Shown here in pieces: positions 50,940-60,228 of a stretch of DNA of 64,000 nucleotides. The notes under the pieces were generated by a model. That model was not told where the DNA came from and searched no databases. It saw nothing but the letters and a program-made list of their open reading frames with translations. The stretch is from positions 682,001-746,000 of the forward strand of contig NZ_LWKZ01000023.1 of NCBI RefSeq assembly GCF_001905005.1. The letters run 5' to 3'. The DNA comes from Streptomyces sp. CB02923. GTDB lineage: Bacteria > Actinomycetota > Actinomycetes > Streptomycetales > Streptomycetaceae. Made by a program: the position numbers and the translations under genes. Numbering within the stretch: the first letter of the stretch is position 1; every line of letters begins with the position of its first letter.

Positions 50940-52151
50940 ATGCCAGGGAAAGGAGACGTGAACTCCACGGATCCGGGAGCACGCATCGATGCCGCGAGTT
51001 CCCTCGCGGCATCACTCGGTGAGATTCTCGCGCACACCGCGCGGCCGGGCGTGATCTCCTTCGCCGGCGGCATGCCCGCCCCCGACCTGTTCGACGCGCA
51101 GGGCATCTCGGCGGCCTACGCCCGTGTGCTCGCGACTCCCCGGCGGGTATTGCAGTATTCGACCACCGAAGGCGATCCGCTGCTGCGCGAGGTGATAGCC
51201 GAGCGCCTCTCGCGGCAAGGACTGGCCACCGCGGCGGACGCGCTGCTGATCACCACCGGCGCACAGCAGGCACTGTCGCTGGCGTGCGCGGCACTGCTGG
51301 CGCCGGGCGATGTGGTGCTGGTCGAAGAGCCCACCTACCTGGTCGCGTTGCAGTGCTTCACCCTCACCGGCGCACGAGCCGTCCCCGTACGCTGCGACGG
51401 GGACGGGATCGAGCCGGCCGCGCTGGAGGAGGCCGTCCGGCTGCACCGGCCCAAGCTGCTCTACCTGGGACCGACCTTCCACAACCCGACCGGCCGGACG
51501 ATGCCGGCCGGCCGCCGCCGTACGGTCGCCTCCCTCGCGGCACGCCACGGATTCTGGATCGCCGAGGACGACCCGTACCGGGAACTGCGGTACGAGGGCC
51601 GGGCCGAGCCGTGGATCGCCGCGCTGCCCGCGGCCGCCGACCGGACGGTGCTCCTGGGCAGCCTCTCCAAGAGCGTGGCGCCGGGGCTCAGGCTCGGATG
51701 GCTTCGCGCGCCCGCGGCCCTGCGCCGGGCCTGCGCCACGGTCAAGGGAGCCACCGATGTCCACACTTCGACCATCGACCAGGCCGCCGCTGCCGCCTAC
51801 CTGACCGAAGGCGACCACGACGGCCATCTCGAACGGGTGCGGAGCGCCTACCGGGCACGGCGCGACGCCTTGCTGGCCGGGCTGGCACCGTGCCTGCCGG
51901 CCGGCAGCCGGTATGCCCGGCCCAGCGGCGGCATGTTCGTCTGGGCCCGGCTGCCGGACGGCCACGACACCACCACCCTGCTGCGGTCGGCCGTCGACCA
52001 CGGCGTCGCCTTCGTGCCGGGCGAACCCTTCTTCTCCGGACCCCCCGACCGGAGAACGCTGCGCCTGTCCTTCCCGACCCATCCGCCCGGCCGGATCGAG
52101 GAGGGCGTGCGAAGGCTCGCAAACGCCTTCGCACACCAAGCGACGAGGTGA
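50940..52151 (+). CDS. PLP-dependent aminotransferase (class I/II, MocR/AAD-like)
   Basis: The 403-residue fold-type I enzyme has FAGGMPAPDLF, TTGAQQALSLACAAL, FHNPTGRTMP, AEDDPYRELRY, the PLP lysine in LLGSLSKSVAPGLRLGW, and an Arg near FVPGEPFF/LRLSFP for the carboxylate. It lacks a GntR domain and resembles 2-aminoadipate or kynurenine aminotransferases. AGGAGG lies 3 nt before ATG 50940, so spacing is tight and an in-frame GTG at 50958 is an alternative. It could aminate a methylated keto acid for the NRPS. Confidence 0.86.
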   Translation: MPGKGDVNSTDPGARIDAASSLAASLGEILAHTARPGVISFAGGMPAPDLFDAQGISAAYARVLATPRRVLQYSTTEGDPLLREVIAERLSRQGLATAADALLITTGAQQALSLACAALLAPGDVVLVEEPTYLVALQCFTLTGARAVPVRCDGDGIEPAALEEAVRLHRPKLLYLGPTFHNPTGRTMPAGRRRTVASLAARHGFWIAEDDPYRELRYEGRAEPWIAALPAAADRTVLLGSLSKSVAPGLRLGWLRAPAALRRACATVKGATDVHTSTIDQAAAAAYLTEGDHDGHLERVRSAYRARRDALLAGLAPCLPAGSRYARPSGGMFVWARLPDGHDTTTLLRSAVDHGVAFVPGEPFFSGPPDRRTLRLSFPTHPPGRIEEGVRRLANAFAHQATR

Positions 52152-52255
52152 CACGGGGCAACTCGCCCCTGGTCGGCCCTGGTCTCCGTCCGGGGCCGCC
52201 GTCATAGTGGGGGTACCGCGCGCGACTCGGCGGTGGTCACCGGAGGGGGCATGCG

Positions 52256-53356
52256 ATGCCAGACGCGGCGGCTTCGGCGAACCTGCTGAGCATGACCGTG
52301 GCAGGGGGATGCGCAGGCAAGATCCCCATGGAGCGGATGGATGCCCTGCTGGAGACGCTCGGGGCCTGGCCGGCCACACTCGGCAGCCGCGCGGACCACC
52401 TCGTCCCCGGTACCCAGCGCGACGACGCGGCCCTCTACACGCTCTCCTCCGACGTCACTCTCGCGTGCTCCACGGACTTCGGCACGCCCGTCTCCCAGGA
52501 CGCGGAGACCTGGGGCCGGATCGCCGCCGTGAACGCGGTGTCCGACATCTATGCCATGGGCGGCGACCCGTTCCTCGCCCTCGGCATCCTCGGCTGGCCT
52601 CCCCAGCTGCCGCACGAGACGGTGTCGCGGCTCATGCGGGGCGCCGTCAGCGCGCTCACCGAGTGCTCCGTGCAGCTGGCCGGAGGGCACTCCATCGACT
52701 CCGAGACCCCGGTGTTCGGCCTGTGCGTGGTCGGCACGGTACGGCCCGAACATGCCATGCTCCAGAGCAACGCCCGTCCGGGGTACCGGATCATCCTCAC
52801 CAAGCCACTGGGCACCGGCATCGTCATCGCCGGGCAGAAGGCCGAAGTGGCCTGTGCGAAGGCCGTGTCGGAGGCCGAGAGCGTGATGCTCACCTCGAAC
52901 CGCGCGGCCGGCCGGCTGGCCCGTGACACCGGCATCGACGCCGCCACGGACATCACCGGATACGGACTCGTCGGCCACCTGCGGACCATGCTGCTCGCGT
53001 CGGAGTGCACGGCGACGGTGTTCCCCGCGGCCGTACCACTGCTGCGGCACGCGGTCGAACTCTGCGAGGAACAGGGCATCGTGCCCAACAGCGCGGAACG
53101 GACGTACTTCGCGCTGGAGGAGCGGGTGGACTGGTCGGACCTCCCCGTCGCGCGCCGGTTCGCCCTGTGCGATCCGCAGACCTCGGGCGGGCTGCTCCTC
53201 GCGGCCCCTGCCGACCGGACCCGCGCATTCCTCGGCCGCTGCGCCGAGCACGGCGTCCCGGCCGTCGAGATCGGCGAGGTGACGGATGACGGCCCCGCCG
53301 GGACGGTCGTGATGCGGCCCGGGAGCGTCGGCACCGGGGAGAGGACGCCCGGTTGA
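52256..53356 (+). CDS. selD: Selenide, water dikinase (SelD)
   Basis: The 366-residue protein aligns with SelD: RDDAALYTL, STDFGTPV, INAVSDIYAMGG-type core as NAVSDIYAMGG, LAGGHSID, TKPLGTG, DITGYGLVGHL and CDPQTSGGLLLA. The catalytic loop is GGCAGKI, with Cys19 and Lys22 in the positions of Cys17 and Lys20 of the E. coli enzyme. SelD makes selenophosphate from selenide and ATP. No selA, selB, tRNA-Sec or Sen genes are visible here, so its client is unknown. The stop overlaps the next gene's TTG start by 4 bp. Confidence 0.93.
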   Translation: MPDAAASANLLSMTVAGGCAGKIPMERMDALLETLGAWPATLGSRADHLVPGTQRDDAALYTLSSDVTLACSTDFGTPVSQDAETWGRIAAVNAVSDIYAMGGDPFLALGILGWPPQLPHETVSRLMRGAVSALTECSVQLAGGHSIDSETPVFGLCVVGTVRPEHAMLQSNARPGYRIILTKPLGTGIVIAGQKAEVACAKAVSEAESVMLTSNRAAGRLARDTGIDAATDITGYGLVGHLRTMLLASECTATVFPAAVPLLRHAVELCEEQGIVPNSAERTYFALEERVDWSDLPVARRFALCDPQTSGGLLLAAPADRTRAFLGRCAEHGVPAVEIGEVTDDGPAGTVVMRPGSVGTGERTPG

Positions 53357-54174
53357 GCCCGTCCGCCGTGCACCAGAAGTTCCTCTACCTCTGTGCCGCG
53401 CTCGGGTTCGCCGTGCTCGTCGCGGGGCTCGCGGTCGGCATCCTCACCGACAGCAGGACGTGGGCCCTGGCGGCCGTGGTGCTGGAGGCGCTGGGTTCGG
53501 CCGTGCTCTTTCCCATCCTGGTGTCGTTCTCGTACGACCGGCTCAAGGAGAAGTGGCTCGGCGACGAGGTGTGGCGCATCTTCAACGAGCTCTCCGACGC
53601 CGGAATCAGCCGCGTGTACAAGGACCGTGAGACCTCGGCGCTCCGGGACAACGCGCAGACACGGCTGGCGGAGGAGTTCCGGGGCTTCGAGAACGGGGAG
53701 ATCCTCATGATGGGGGTCTCCCTGCGGGTCTTCTTCAACCCCCTCGGCCCGTTCCACCGCGACATCGAGACCATGCTCAGGGAGACCGGCGGACGGGTCC
53801 GGATCCGGGCGATCGTCTGCGACCCGGGCAACCCCGACGTCCCGGTACGGGCCGCGATCGAGGAAGCCGGACGGAGCCCCCAGCACACGTCCCAACTGGC
53901 GCGCGACATCGAGTCGACGCAGGTGACCGTGGCCGGACTGCGGGCCACGATGGGGCCGAACGTCGACCTGCGGCTGGCCATGTCCGCCCCCTACTGCACC
54001 ACGGTCATCTTCCCGCACGTCTGCTACTACTCGCCCAACCTCCTCGCGCCCAAGGCGCCGGTGGGACTGCCGATGATCCTCTTCCGCTCCGGAGCGCACG
54101 GCTACAAGATGATTCAGGCCTCCTTCGAGTACGTATGGCAGCTGCCGGCCACGCGCGACGCGGCGGCACCGTAG
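53353..54174 (+). CDS. Unknown two-helix membrane protein coupled to selD
   Basis: A 273-residue product of unrecognised family. Two hydrophobic helices (about 9-30 and 35-57) precede a ~210-residue soluble domain with EILMMGVSLRVFF, VRIRAIVCDPGNPD and MILFRSGAHGYKMIQ. The pattern is faintly like phospholipase D-type folds but no HKD motif is present. TTG 53353 overlaps the selD stop (TTGA) and has GGGAGAGG 8 nt upstream; GTG 53368 is an alternative. Coupling suggests shared expression with selD. Confidence 0.7.
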   Translation: MSPSAVHQKFLYLCAALGFAVLVAGLAVGILTDSRTWALAAVVLEALGSAVLFPILVSFSYDRLKEKWLGDEVWRIFNELSDAGISRVYKDRETSALRDNAQTRLAEEFRGFENGEILMMGVSLRVFFNPLGPFHRDIETMLRETGGRVRIRAIVCDPGNPDVPVRAAIEEAGRSPQHTSQLARDIESTQVTVAGLRATMGPNVDLRLAMSAPYCTTVIFPHVCYYSPNLLAPKAPVGLPMILFRSGAHGYKMIQASFEYVWQLPATRDAAAP

Positions 54175-54211
54175 GGGTCTTCGGGACCGGGGGCGGTGAG
54201 GCGACGGGCGG

Positions 54212-55327
54212 TCACCTGGTCCGGAGCGTGGCCGCGTCGACCATGTCGCGCAGGGCGGCGCCCGCCGCGGAGGGAAGGGAAATCCGCTCCAGGGCGTGGA
54301 GTGCCTGCGCGCGATAGGTCTTGATCTTGCTTTCGACGCGGTCGCGCGCGCCGGTCGCCGTCAGCAGCCGACGGAGCTGGTCGGTTTCGTCCCGCGTACG
54401 ACGGGGCGCGCTGAGCAGCGCGTGCAGTGACGCGTGCTGGGCGGGGTCGGCATGCTGGAAAGCGGTGGCCAGGAGGACCGTGTGTTTGCCGTCGCGCAAG
54501 TCGTCCGTGTGGCCTTTTCCCGTGGCGGCGGGGACGTCGAAGGTCCCGAGGAGATCGTCACGCAGCTGGAACGCCTCGCCGAGGGGCAGGGCGTACGAGG
54601 TCAGCTCGTGCAGGAGTTGCGGTGTGGCCCCCGCGAGGGTGGCGCCGATGTGGAGCGGGCGTTCCACCGTGTATTTGGCGGTCTTGTAGCGCACGATCTC
54701 CATGGCGTGTCCGAGGTCGGGCGTGGGCCTGCCCGTGGCGGTGACGTCGAGGTACTGGCCGTACATCACCTCGCAGCGCATCGTGTTGACCAACGGCAGC
54801 AGACCCGCGAGCTGAGCAGGGGGGAGGTCGGCGCTCCGCAGCAGTTCATCCGACCAGACCATCGCCAGATCGCCCACGAGAATGGCCAGACTGGTACCCA
54901 CGCGCCGCGCGTCCGCCGGAGTTCTCCCCTCCGTGTGGCGGGCGGCGAGGGCACGGTGCAGGGTGGGATGCCCGCGGCGCAGATCGGAGCTGTCCATGAT
55001 GTCGTCGTGAATGAGGCAGAAGGCGTGGAACATTTCCAGGGCCGCTGCCACACGGATGACTTCGGAGGGCTCGCCTTCTCCTCTCGCGGCATGCCATCCG
55101 TGGACGCACAGCAGTGGCCGTAGCCGTTTGCCGCCGTGGAAGAGGAACTGTTCCAGAATCTCGGAGACCTCGTCGGGGAGCGGGGGGTGCGTCGATGAGC
55201 GTGCCTTCGCGTTCAGGAATTCCGCGAGGTGTGTGTCGATGGCCCTGCGGGTGTCGGCCAGCCGGGAATCGGCTCGTACGGGGGCATCCGGCCACGGTGG
55301 GGCGGACGGTCGTGAGGGGTGAACCAT
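54212..55327 (-). CDS. Geranylgeranyl (polyprenyl) diphosphate synthase
   Basis: The 371-residue trans-prenyltransferase has GGKRLRPLL, the first Asp-rich motif DDIMD (108-112), the KTAKYTVERPL helix, and the second motif FQLRDDLLGTFD with GKGHTDDLRDGK. Residues before DDxxD resemble actinobacterial GGPP synthases. ATG 55327 has GGAG 6 nt upstream. It is the last gene of the terpenoid operon and should supply GGPP for the membrane cyclase. Exact chain length is inferred. Confidence 0.9.
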   Translation of the reverse strand: MVHPSRPSAPPWPDAPVRADSRLADTRRAIDTHLAEFLNAKARSSTHPPLPDEVSEILEQFLFHGGKRLRPLLCVHGWHAARGEGEPSEVIRVAAALEMFHAFCLIHDDIMDSSDLRRGHPTLHRALAARHTEGRTPADARRVGTSLAILVGDLAMVWSDELLRSADLPPAQLAGLLPLVNTMRCEVMYGQYLDVTATGRPTPDLGHAMEIVRYKTAKYTVERPLHIGATLAGATPQLLHELTSYALPLGEAFQLRDDLLGTFDVPAATGKGHTDDLRDGKHTVLLATAFQHADPAQHASLHALLSAPRRTRDETDQLRRLLTATGARDRVESKIKTYRAQALHALERISLPSAAGAALRDMVDAATLRTR

Positions 55328-55368
55328 GGTCGGCTCCGATCGGGCTCCCCGACTGCGCGGCCCGGGAT

Positions 55369-56451
55369 TCACCGGTGTCCGGGGAGGGGAGTGGCGGGCA
55401 GGTGTCGGCCTGACGTCTCTCCGGATACCGGACCCGCGGCGAATTTCTGCCAGGTATCGCGCCACTTGGCCGGGGCATAGCGGGTGGCGGCCCAGTCGGC
55501 GACCCAGGTGCTGTAATCGCCGAGGCTCCGCGCGCGGTCCAGGGCGTAGCCCGCTGCCGCAATCCCCGCCTGCGTCCCGCTCACGACTGCGGACCCGATT
55601 CCCTCGGCAGTGAGCGGGTCGACCAGGCCGGCCGCATCGCCACAGGAAAGAATTCCGTCCTCGGTGTGCCAGCGCTTTCCCTTCCCGGTCCACAGGGGGG
55701 CATGGCCACCACGCCAGGGCTCCCCGGCAGGCCCTTCGGGCCGGTGTCGGGAGACGAGGTGTGCTTCTGCGGGAATGCCGTCGCGGGGGAGTTGTATGAC
55801 GCCCACGTTGGTCCGGCTTCCGGTGGCCGGGAAGCGCCAGCGGTAGCCCGGCGCCAGCGGTGCGGTGAATGCGAATTCGAGGCAGTCGGAATCGGTGTCT
55901 TCCCGATAGCACGTGAGTGCCGGGGCACGGATCGCGGCACCGTCGATGCTGTGCGTGGTGCTGAGCCGGGAACTCGAACCGTGCGCCAGGACGACCGCGT
56001 CGGCGTGAATCCTCCTTCGCGTCCGCGCCGTGACGATGGTCTCCACGGTGAGACCGGCCGGTCGGCGGTGCTGGACCGCAATGGCCATGGTGCGGTAGCT
56101 GACGTCGGCTCCCAGCGCTGCGGCCCGGTCGCGCAGCAGTTGGTCCAGCACCTCCCGTGCGATCACGAGGCAGCCGCCGGGGACCCGCCCGTTCCGGGCG
56201 TCGCCGCTGGGAGCGGTGAGCTGGAAGGACCGCGGCCGCAGGGCGTCCGTCCGCTGCGCGAGGTCGATTCCCAGCGCGTCGATCGCGGCGACGGCTTCCC
56301 CGAGGAGGGCGTCACCGCACGCCTTGGGACGATGCGGCCGGCCCCGCTCGACGAGCGCCACGGAGGCTCCGGCCCTGGCCGCCGTCGCCGCCGCGGCGGC
56401 ACCGGCCGGGCCTCCGCCGATGACGAGGACGTGGACGCGCGTGGCGCTCAT
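55369..56451 (-). CDS. Geranylgeranyl reductase-family FAD oxidoreductase
   Basis: The 360-residue flavoprotein has VIGGGPAGAAAA for FAD, KACGDALLGEAV, and SCGDAAGLVDPLTAEGIG near residue 280. These mark the geranylgeranyl reductase family. It may reduce prenyl double bonds, but in meroterpenoid pathways with Pyr4-like cyclases the partner flavoprotein epoxidises the terminal alkene. An epoxidase role is therefore possible. The start overlaps the amidohydrolase stop by 4 bp. Confidence 0.87.
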   Translation of the reverse strand: MSATRVHVLVIGGGPAGAAAAATAARAGASVALVERGRPHRPKACGDALLGEAVAAIDALGIDLAQRTDALRPRSFQLTAPSGDARNGRVPGGCLVIAREVLDQLLRDRAAALGADVSYRTMAIAVQHRRPAGLTVETIVTARTRRRIHADAVVLAHGSSSRLSTTHSIDGAAIRAPALTCYREDTDSDCLEFAFTAPLAPGYRWRFPATGSRTNVGVIQLPRDGIPAEAHLVSRHRPEGPAGEPWRGGHAPLWTGKGKRWHTEDGILSCGDAAGLVDPLTAEGIGSAVVSGTQAGIAAAGYALDRARSLGDYSTWVADWAATRYAPAKWRDTWQKFAAGPVSGETSGRHLPATPLPGHR

Positions 56452-58157
56452 GATGCCGACGCCTTGCCATGGTGGCCGTGGCGAAGCAGCGCACCCGGAG
56501 TGGCGCCGGTGCACTCGCCGTTGTGGAACGTGACGCGGCCGTTGACGAGGATGTACCGGTAGCCTTCGGCGCGTCGGATGCGCCGCCAGTCCCCACCGGG
56601 CACGTCGTGGACGACTTCGTCGGGGAGGCAGCGGAGCCCGTCGAAGTCGTAGACGACGACATCGGCGGGTGCGCCTTCGGACAGCGTGCCACGGTCCTTG
56701 AAGCCCGCGACCCACGCCGGGAATGCGGACAGTTTCCAGTGCATGTCCTCCAGCGGAATCCAGCCGCGCTTGCGCACGTATTCCTCGATGTGCTCGGTGG
56801 GATACCGGCCGGAGGTGAGCATCTTGGTGTGCGCGCTGCCGTCGGAGACGCCGGGGAGGACCCAGGGGTCCTGGACGACTTCGCGCATCAGGTCCTCGTT
56901 CTGCTGGAAGAGCGGCACCTTCCACGTGGTCTGGAGGTCCTCCGCGAGAGAGATGTCGAGCAGGGTGTCGACGGGATCGCTGCCGAGCGTCGCGGCAATG
57001 TCGGGGAGTTTGCGTCCGATGAACCGGTCGTATTCCGGCAGCTGTGTGCGGTGCAGTTCCACCAGACGCAAGGGATAGAGGACGGGATGGTCCTGGCGCA
57101 AAGCCTCTCGCACCTCCGGGTCCCGGAGCTTCGCGGCACGTTCGGCGCGGTCGCCCATCAAGGTCTGCTGCCAGCTGGGATTGGCGTCCCACAGGTTCCA
57201 GACCTCAAGGTTGAACAGCATGCTGACGTCGGTGGTCATGCCTTGGCAGTACAGGCTCAGCCCGCGCTGCCGACACCTGTCGAACCACGCCTGGACCTGA
57301 CGGTGCAGGTCCGGGTTTTCTCCGTCCACCAGGAGCGCGTTCCACACGATGGGGCGACGGCTGGCGCGGGCCAGCTCTTCCAGGTGTGCCATATCGGCGG
57401 CCTGGTCGTCGGAGACCATCGTCATCTGCATGAAGCCGGTATTCCGGCGGGCCATGACGTCGGCGAGCGCGAACGCGGTGTCGTTGCTCATCAGGTCGGC
57501 GGGAAAGGAGGTGCCGTCCGCGTCGCGGTGGACGCTGGAGAAGGAGTCAGGCGGGGTACGCATGGCCGACCAGCCGCAGGCGCCGGCCGTGAGGGCCTCG
57601 TCGAAGAGCCTCGCCATCTCGGCGTTCTCCTGTGGAGTCGCGGCCCGGGATTTGGCGGCCTCCGGGCCCATCACATAGTTGAGGAGAGGAGACGCGCCGA
57701 TGTAGGGGAGGACGTTGACGCCCTTGGGTGTGGCATCCAGCGCGTCGAGGAATTCGGGGAAGGTCTCCCAGGACCACGGCAGGGAGGATTCCATCGCGTC
57801 GTACGGAATCTGCTCGACCCGGGTGAGGGTGTGCATGGCCTGCCGGCGCATGTCGGCACGCACGGGGGCGAATCCGTAGCCGCAGTTGCCGATGACCACC
57901 GATGTGACGCCGTGATAGCCGGAGATGGTGCAGTAGGGGTCCCAGAAGAGCTGGGCGTCGTAGTGCGTGTGCAGATCGACGAATCCGGGGGCGACGATGT
58001 GCCCGTCGGCGTCGAGGACCTCTTCGGCGTCGGAGGGATCGAGGCGGCCGATCGCGGCGATGCGGCCTCCCTTGATCGCTACATCCGCCCGGTAGCGGGG
58101 ATTACGTCGTCCGTCGATGACGGTGCCACCCTGGATCAGGGTGTCGTACGGCTTCAT
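56448..58157 (-). CDS. Amidohydrolase, D-aminoacylase-like
   Basis: The 569-residue enzyme has the metal HxH in VDLHTHYDAQLFWDP, NCGYGFAPVR, GVSDGSAHTKM with a late Asp, and GTLSEGAPADVVVYD at the end. These features match N-acyl-D-amino-acid deacylase and dihydropyrimidinase-like proteins of the Amidohydro_3 group. In this operon it may hydrolyse an amide of the terpenoid product or its precursor; no precise function is evident. It lies 42 nt after the membrane cyclase gene. Confidence 0.85.
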   Translation of the reverse strand: MKPYDTLIQGGTVIDGRRNPRYRADVAIKGGRIAAIGRLDPSDAEEVLDADGHIVAPGFVDLHTHYDAQLFWDPYCTISGYHGVTSVVIGNCGYGFAPVRADMRRQAMHTLTRVEQIPYDAMESSLPWSWETFPEFLDALDATPKGVNVLPYIGASPLLNYVMGPEAAKSRAATPQENAEMARLFDEALTAGACGWSAMRTPPDSFSSVHRDADGTSFPADLMSNDTAFALADVMARRNTGFMQMTMVSDDQAADMAHLEELARASRRPIVWNALLVDGENPDLHRQVQAWFDRCRQRGLSLYCQGMTTDVSMLFNLEVWNLWDANPSWQQTLMGDRAERAAKLRDPEVREALRQDHPVLYPLRLVELHRTQLPEYDRFIGRKLPDIAATLGSDPVDTLLDISLAEDLQTTWKVPLFQQNEDLMREVVQDPWVLPGVSDGSAHTKMLTSGRYPTEHIEEYVRKRGWIPLEDMHWKLSAFPAWVAGFKDRGTLSEGAPADVVVYDFDGLRCLPDEVVHDVPGGDWRRIRRAEGYRYILVNGRVTFHNGECTGATPGALLRHGHHGKASAS

Positions 58158-58199
58158 GGAAAGCTCCGATCGGATGGGGTACGCAGAATGTGGGGGCGT

Positions 58200-58889
58200 T
58201 CACCTGGCGTGGGGCGCCTGCTGCGGCAGCGGAGAACGAGGCGCGCGGTCGGCCTTCTGCCCTTCCTCGCGGCGCAGGCTGTGAACGGCCGCCACGTACA
58301 CCAGATCGGCGAAGAGGATCGCCGTGCACAGATAGGCGAGGAGCACCGAGCCCCGGTATTGCGCACTGAACGCGTAGTAGGCAACGGAGGCGCACAGCGT
58401 CCCCGCCATCTTGACGTACGCGATGGCCAAGGACTGGCCCCGCAGGCTGCGGCGGCTCAGCAGCATGGAGAGGAACAGCCCGGACATCAAAAGCGTTTGG
58501 GCGAATCCGGTGTACACCCCGGCGCCATGCTCCAGGTACCGCGCGAGGAGATGGATCCCGAGATAGGCGAGGGCCAGAACGGCAGCGAAGAGCGGGTAGA
58601 AGACCCGCCTCGCCCGAATGACGGGAAAATGCGAGGGGCCGAACCGCAGCGCCGTTGCCAGGATCACCAGGTTGAAGAGGAACCAGGCGATACACGCCCA
58701 GCGTTGGAGGGTGTCGTAGGGGTTCACGAAGGCGTACTGGAACTCCCAGGAGATGTTCCCGCACAGGGCCACGAGCGGCATTCCGTAGCTGCGGTCGCGG
58801 AACGACACCTTGATGATCAGGATGTAGGTCGTGACCCAGAGAACCCCTGTCGCGCCCAGGCAGAGGTAGTAACCGGAATTTTCACGCAT
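58200..58889 (-). CDS. Pyr4-family-like integral membrane terpene cyclase
   Basis: The 229-residue protein has seven hydrophobic segments. The signature is Asp32 followed by YGMPLVALCGNISWEFQYAF with Glu49, matching the conserved acidic positions and NxxWE motif of fungal Pyr4/PaxB cyclases and a few actinobacterial homologues. These protonate an epoxide or alkene to start cyclisation of prenyl chains. The start overlaps the radical SAM stop by 8 nt. The C-terminal tail is basic. Assignment rests on the NxxWE motif and topology. Confidence 0.78.
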   Translation of the reverse strand: MRENSGYYLCLGATGVLWVTTYILIIKVSFRDRSYGMPLVALCGNISWEFQYAFVNPYDTLQRWACIAWFLFNLVILATALRFGPSHFPVIRARRVFYPLFAAVLALAYLGIHLLARYLEHGAGVYTGFAQTLLMSGLFLSMLLSRRSLRGQSLAIAYVKMAGTLCASVAYYAFSAQYRGSVLLAYLCTAILFADLVYVAAVHSLRREEGQKADRAPRSPLPQQAPHAR

Positions 58890-60228
58890 CGCCCGCCCGT
58901 TTCCCCGGGGGCGCGGCGAGCACCTGGTCGGACGTCCCGGAGACGGTGAGTTCGTAGTCGTCGCGCAGCATGCCGGGGGTGTACGGCAGCAGGTCGCAGT
59001 CCCAGCCGGACTCTCCCGACAGATGCGCGAGAATGCGGTCGAGCGTCCGGTTGTAGTTGTTGACCATGCAGGAGTTGCAGCTGAGTTTCGCGGCCCTGCC
59101 CAGCCCGGTGCCGACCCCCTCGTCGACGACCGTGCGCAGCGTACGCATCGTCGTCGGTTCGGCGAGCGGGCCGACGAGGGACTGGTCCTTGAACGAGGTG
59201 TCGAGTCCCGCGAGGCAGCAAGCCGAGTAGTCGTCGGCGACACCGAAGAAGAGATGGTGGCGACTGCGGTGACACATGTTCAATTCGCTCTGCGACGCGA
59301 TGTGCTCCTTGTCGAAGCGGGTGATGGTGGGGCGCCGCGCCAGCTTCGGCACCATGACTCCGAAGCGGTCGGTGTGCATCGCCTCGACGGTCAGCAGACC
59401 GTCCAGCACCCGTCGCAGATCGTTCTCGGTGAACCCGCCGGCCACCTGCCCGTAGGTCTCCTGGCTGTAGGCGACGAAGTCGCAGCCCAACTCCCTGGCC
59501 TGCTCGGCAAAGGCGACGATCTCGTGCAGGTTCCCCTTCTGGATCACGAAGTGCGCCCCGATGAGAGAGGAGCTGCCCGTGGCGTCGCGCTCCTGGACGA
59601 CCTGGCGGATGATCGCGCAGCGCTCGTCGAGCCCTTTGGAGGCATGCGTGGCGCGGAAGCTCTGCTCACTGGCGGCGTCGAGGCTCACCCGGATCACCGC
59701 GCCGGCCGCGAGGAGCGCGGCCCGGATTCCGGCCTTGCGCAGGTTCTTCCCTGCCGTGTACAGGCGGATGGCCAGGCCCAGCTCCGTCACCCCGTCGATC
59801 AATTCGGTGACGTGGGGCATGCTCAGCGGCTCACCGGATCCGGACATGAACACCATGCGGAAGGTGTCGGGGTACGTCTCGTGCAACTCGGAGAGGCGGC
59901 GCAGTGCGAGGGCCCCGTCCATGTGGTTCTTCATGCCCTCGGCCTCGCGCTTGGCCATCGTGAAGCACATGGGGCAGGAATCGGTGCACGAGTTCGTCAT
60001 GTCGAGTGCGACGCTGAAGAGCGCCCGCCCTTGGGTGCGCACCAACTGGTCGATGTACCAGCGGGGATTGAAGTCCAGGAACGAGAGAACGGATGTGGTT
60101 CCGGGAACGTCCAGCGTCTTCCCGTCGCTGTGCCGGACGAGCCGTACCGCGTCATAGCGTTGCAGCCATTCGCGAGGCAGAAGCGGTTGTTCGCGGGGCG
60201 GCTGTTGCCAAGGAGACACTGCGATCAC
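58882..60228 (-). CDS. Radical SAM enzyme with SPASM-like C-terminal cysteines
   Basis: The 448-residue protein has the canonical CX3CX2C (Cys81, Cys85, Cys88 in CTDSCPMC), MSGSGEPLSMP, and an RVSLDAASEQSF strand. A C-terminal Cys cluster (NMCHRSRHH, SACCLAGLD, SCNSCMVNNYN) suggests an auxiliary Fe-S cluster. Start GTG 60228 overlaps the SDR stop (GTGA). Placement between the SDR and the cyclase implies action on the diterpenoid or on an attached group. No RiPP precursor was seen nearby. Confidence 0.88.
   Translation of the reverse strand: MIAVSPWQQPPREQPLLPREWLQRYDAVRLVRHSDGKTLDVPGTTSVLSFLDFNPRWYIDQLVRTQGRALFSVALDMTNSCTDSCPMCFTMAKREAEGMKNHMDGALALRRLSELHETYPDTFRMVFMSGSGEPLSMPHVTELIDGVTELGLAIRLYTAGKNLRKAGIRAALLAAGAVIRVSLDAASEQSFRATHASKGLDERCAIIRQVVQERDATGSSSLIGAHFVIQKGNLHEIVAFAEQARELGCDFVAYSQETYGQVAGGFTENDLRRVLDGLLTVEAMHTDRFGVMVPKLARRPTITRFDKEHIASQSELNMCHRSRHHLFFGVADDYSACCLAGLDTSFKDQSLVGPLAEPTTMRTLRTVVDEGVGTGLGRAAKLSCNSCMVNNYNRTLDRILAHLSGESGWDCDLLPYTPGMLRDDYELTVSGTSDQVLAAPPGKRAGDA

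Noticed and set aside
56469..58949. Plus-strand frame of 826 codons
   Set aside because: Shadow of the D-aminoacylase-like and cyclase genes, whose motifs are intact on the minus strand.
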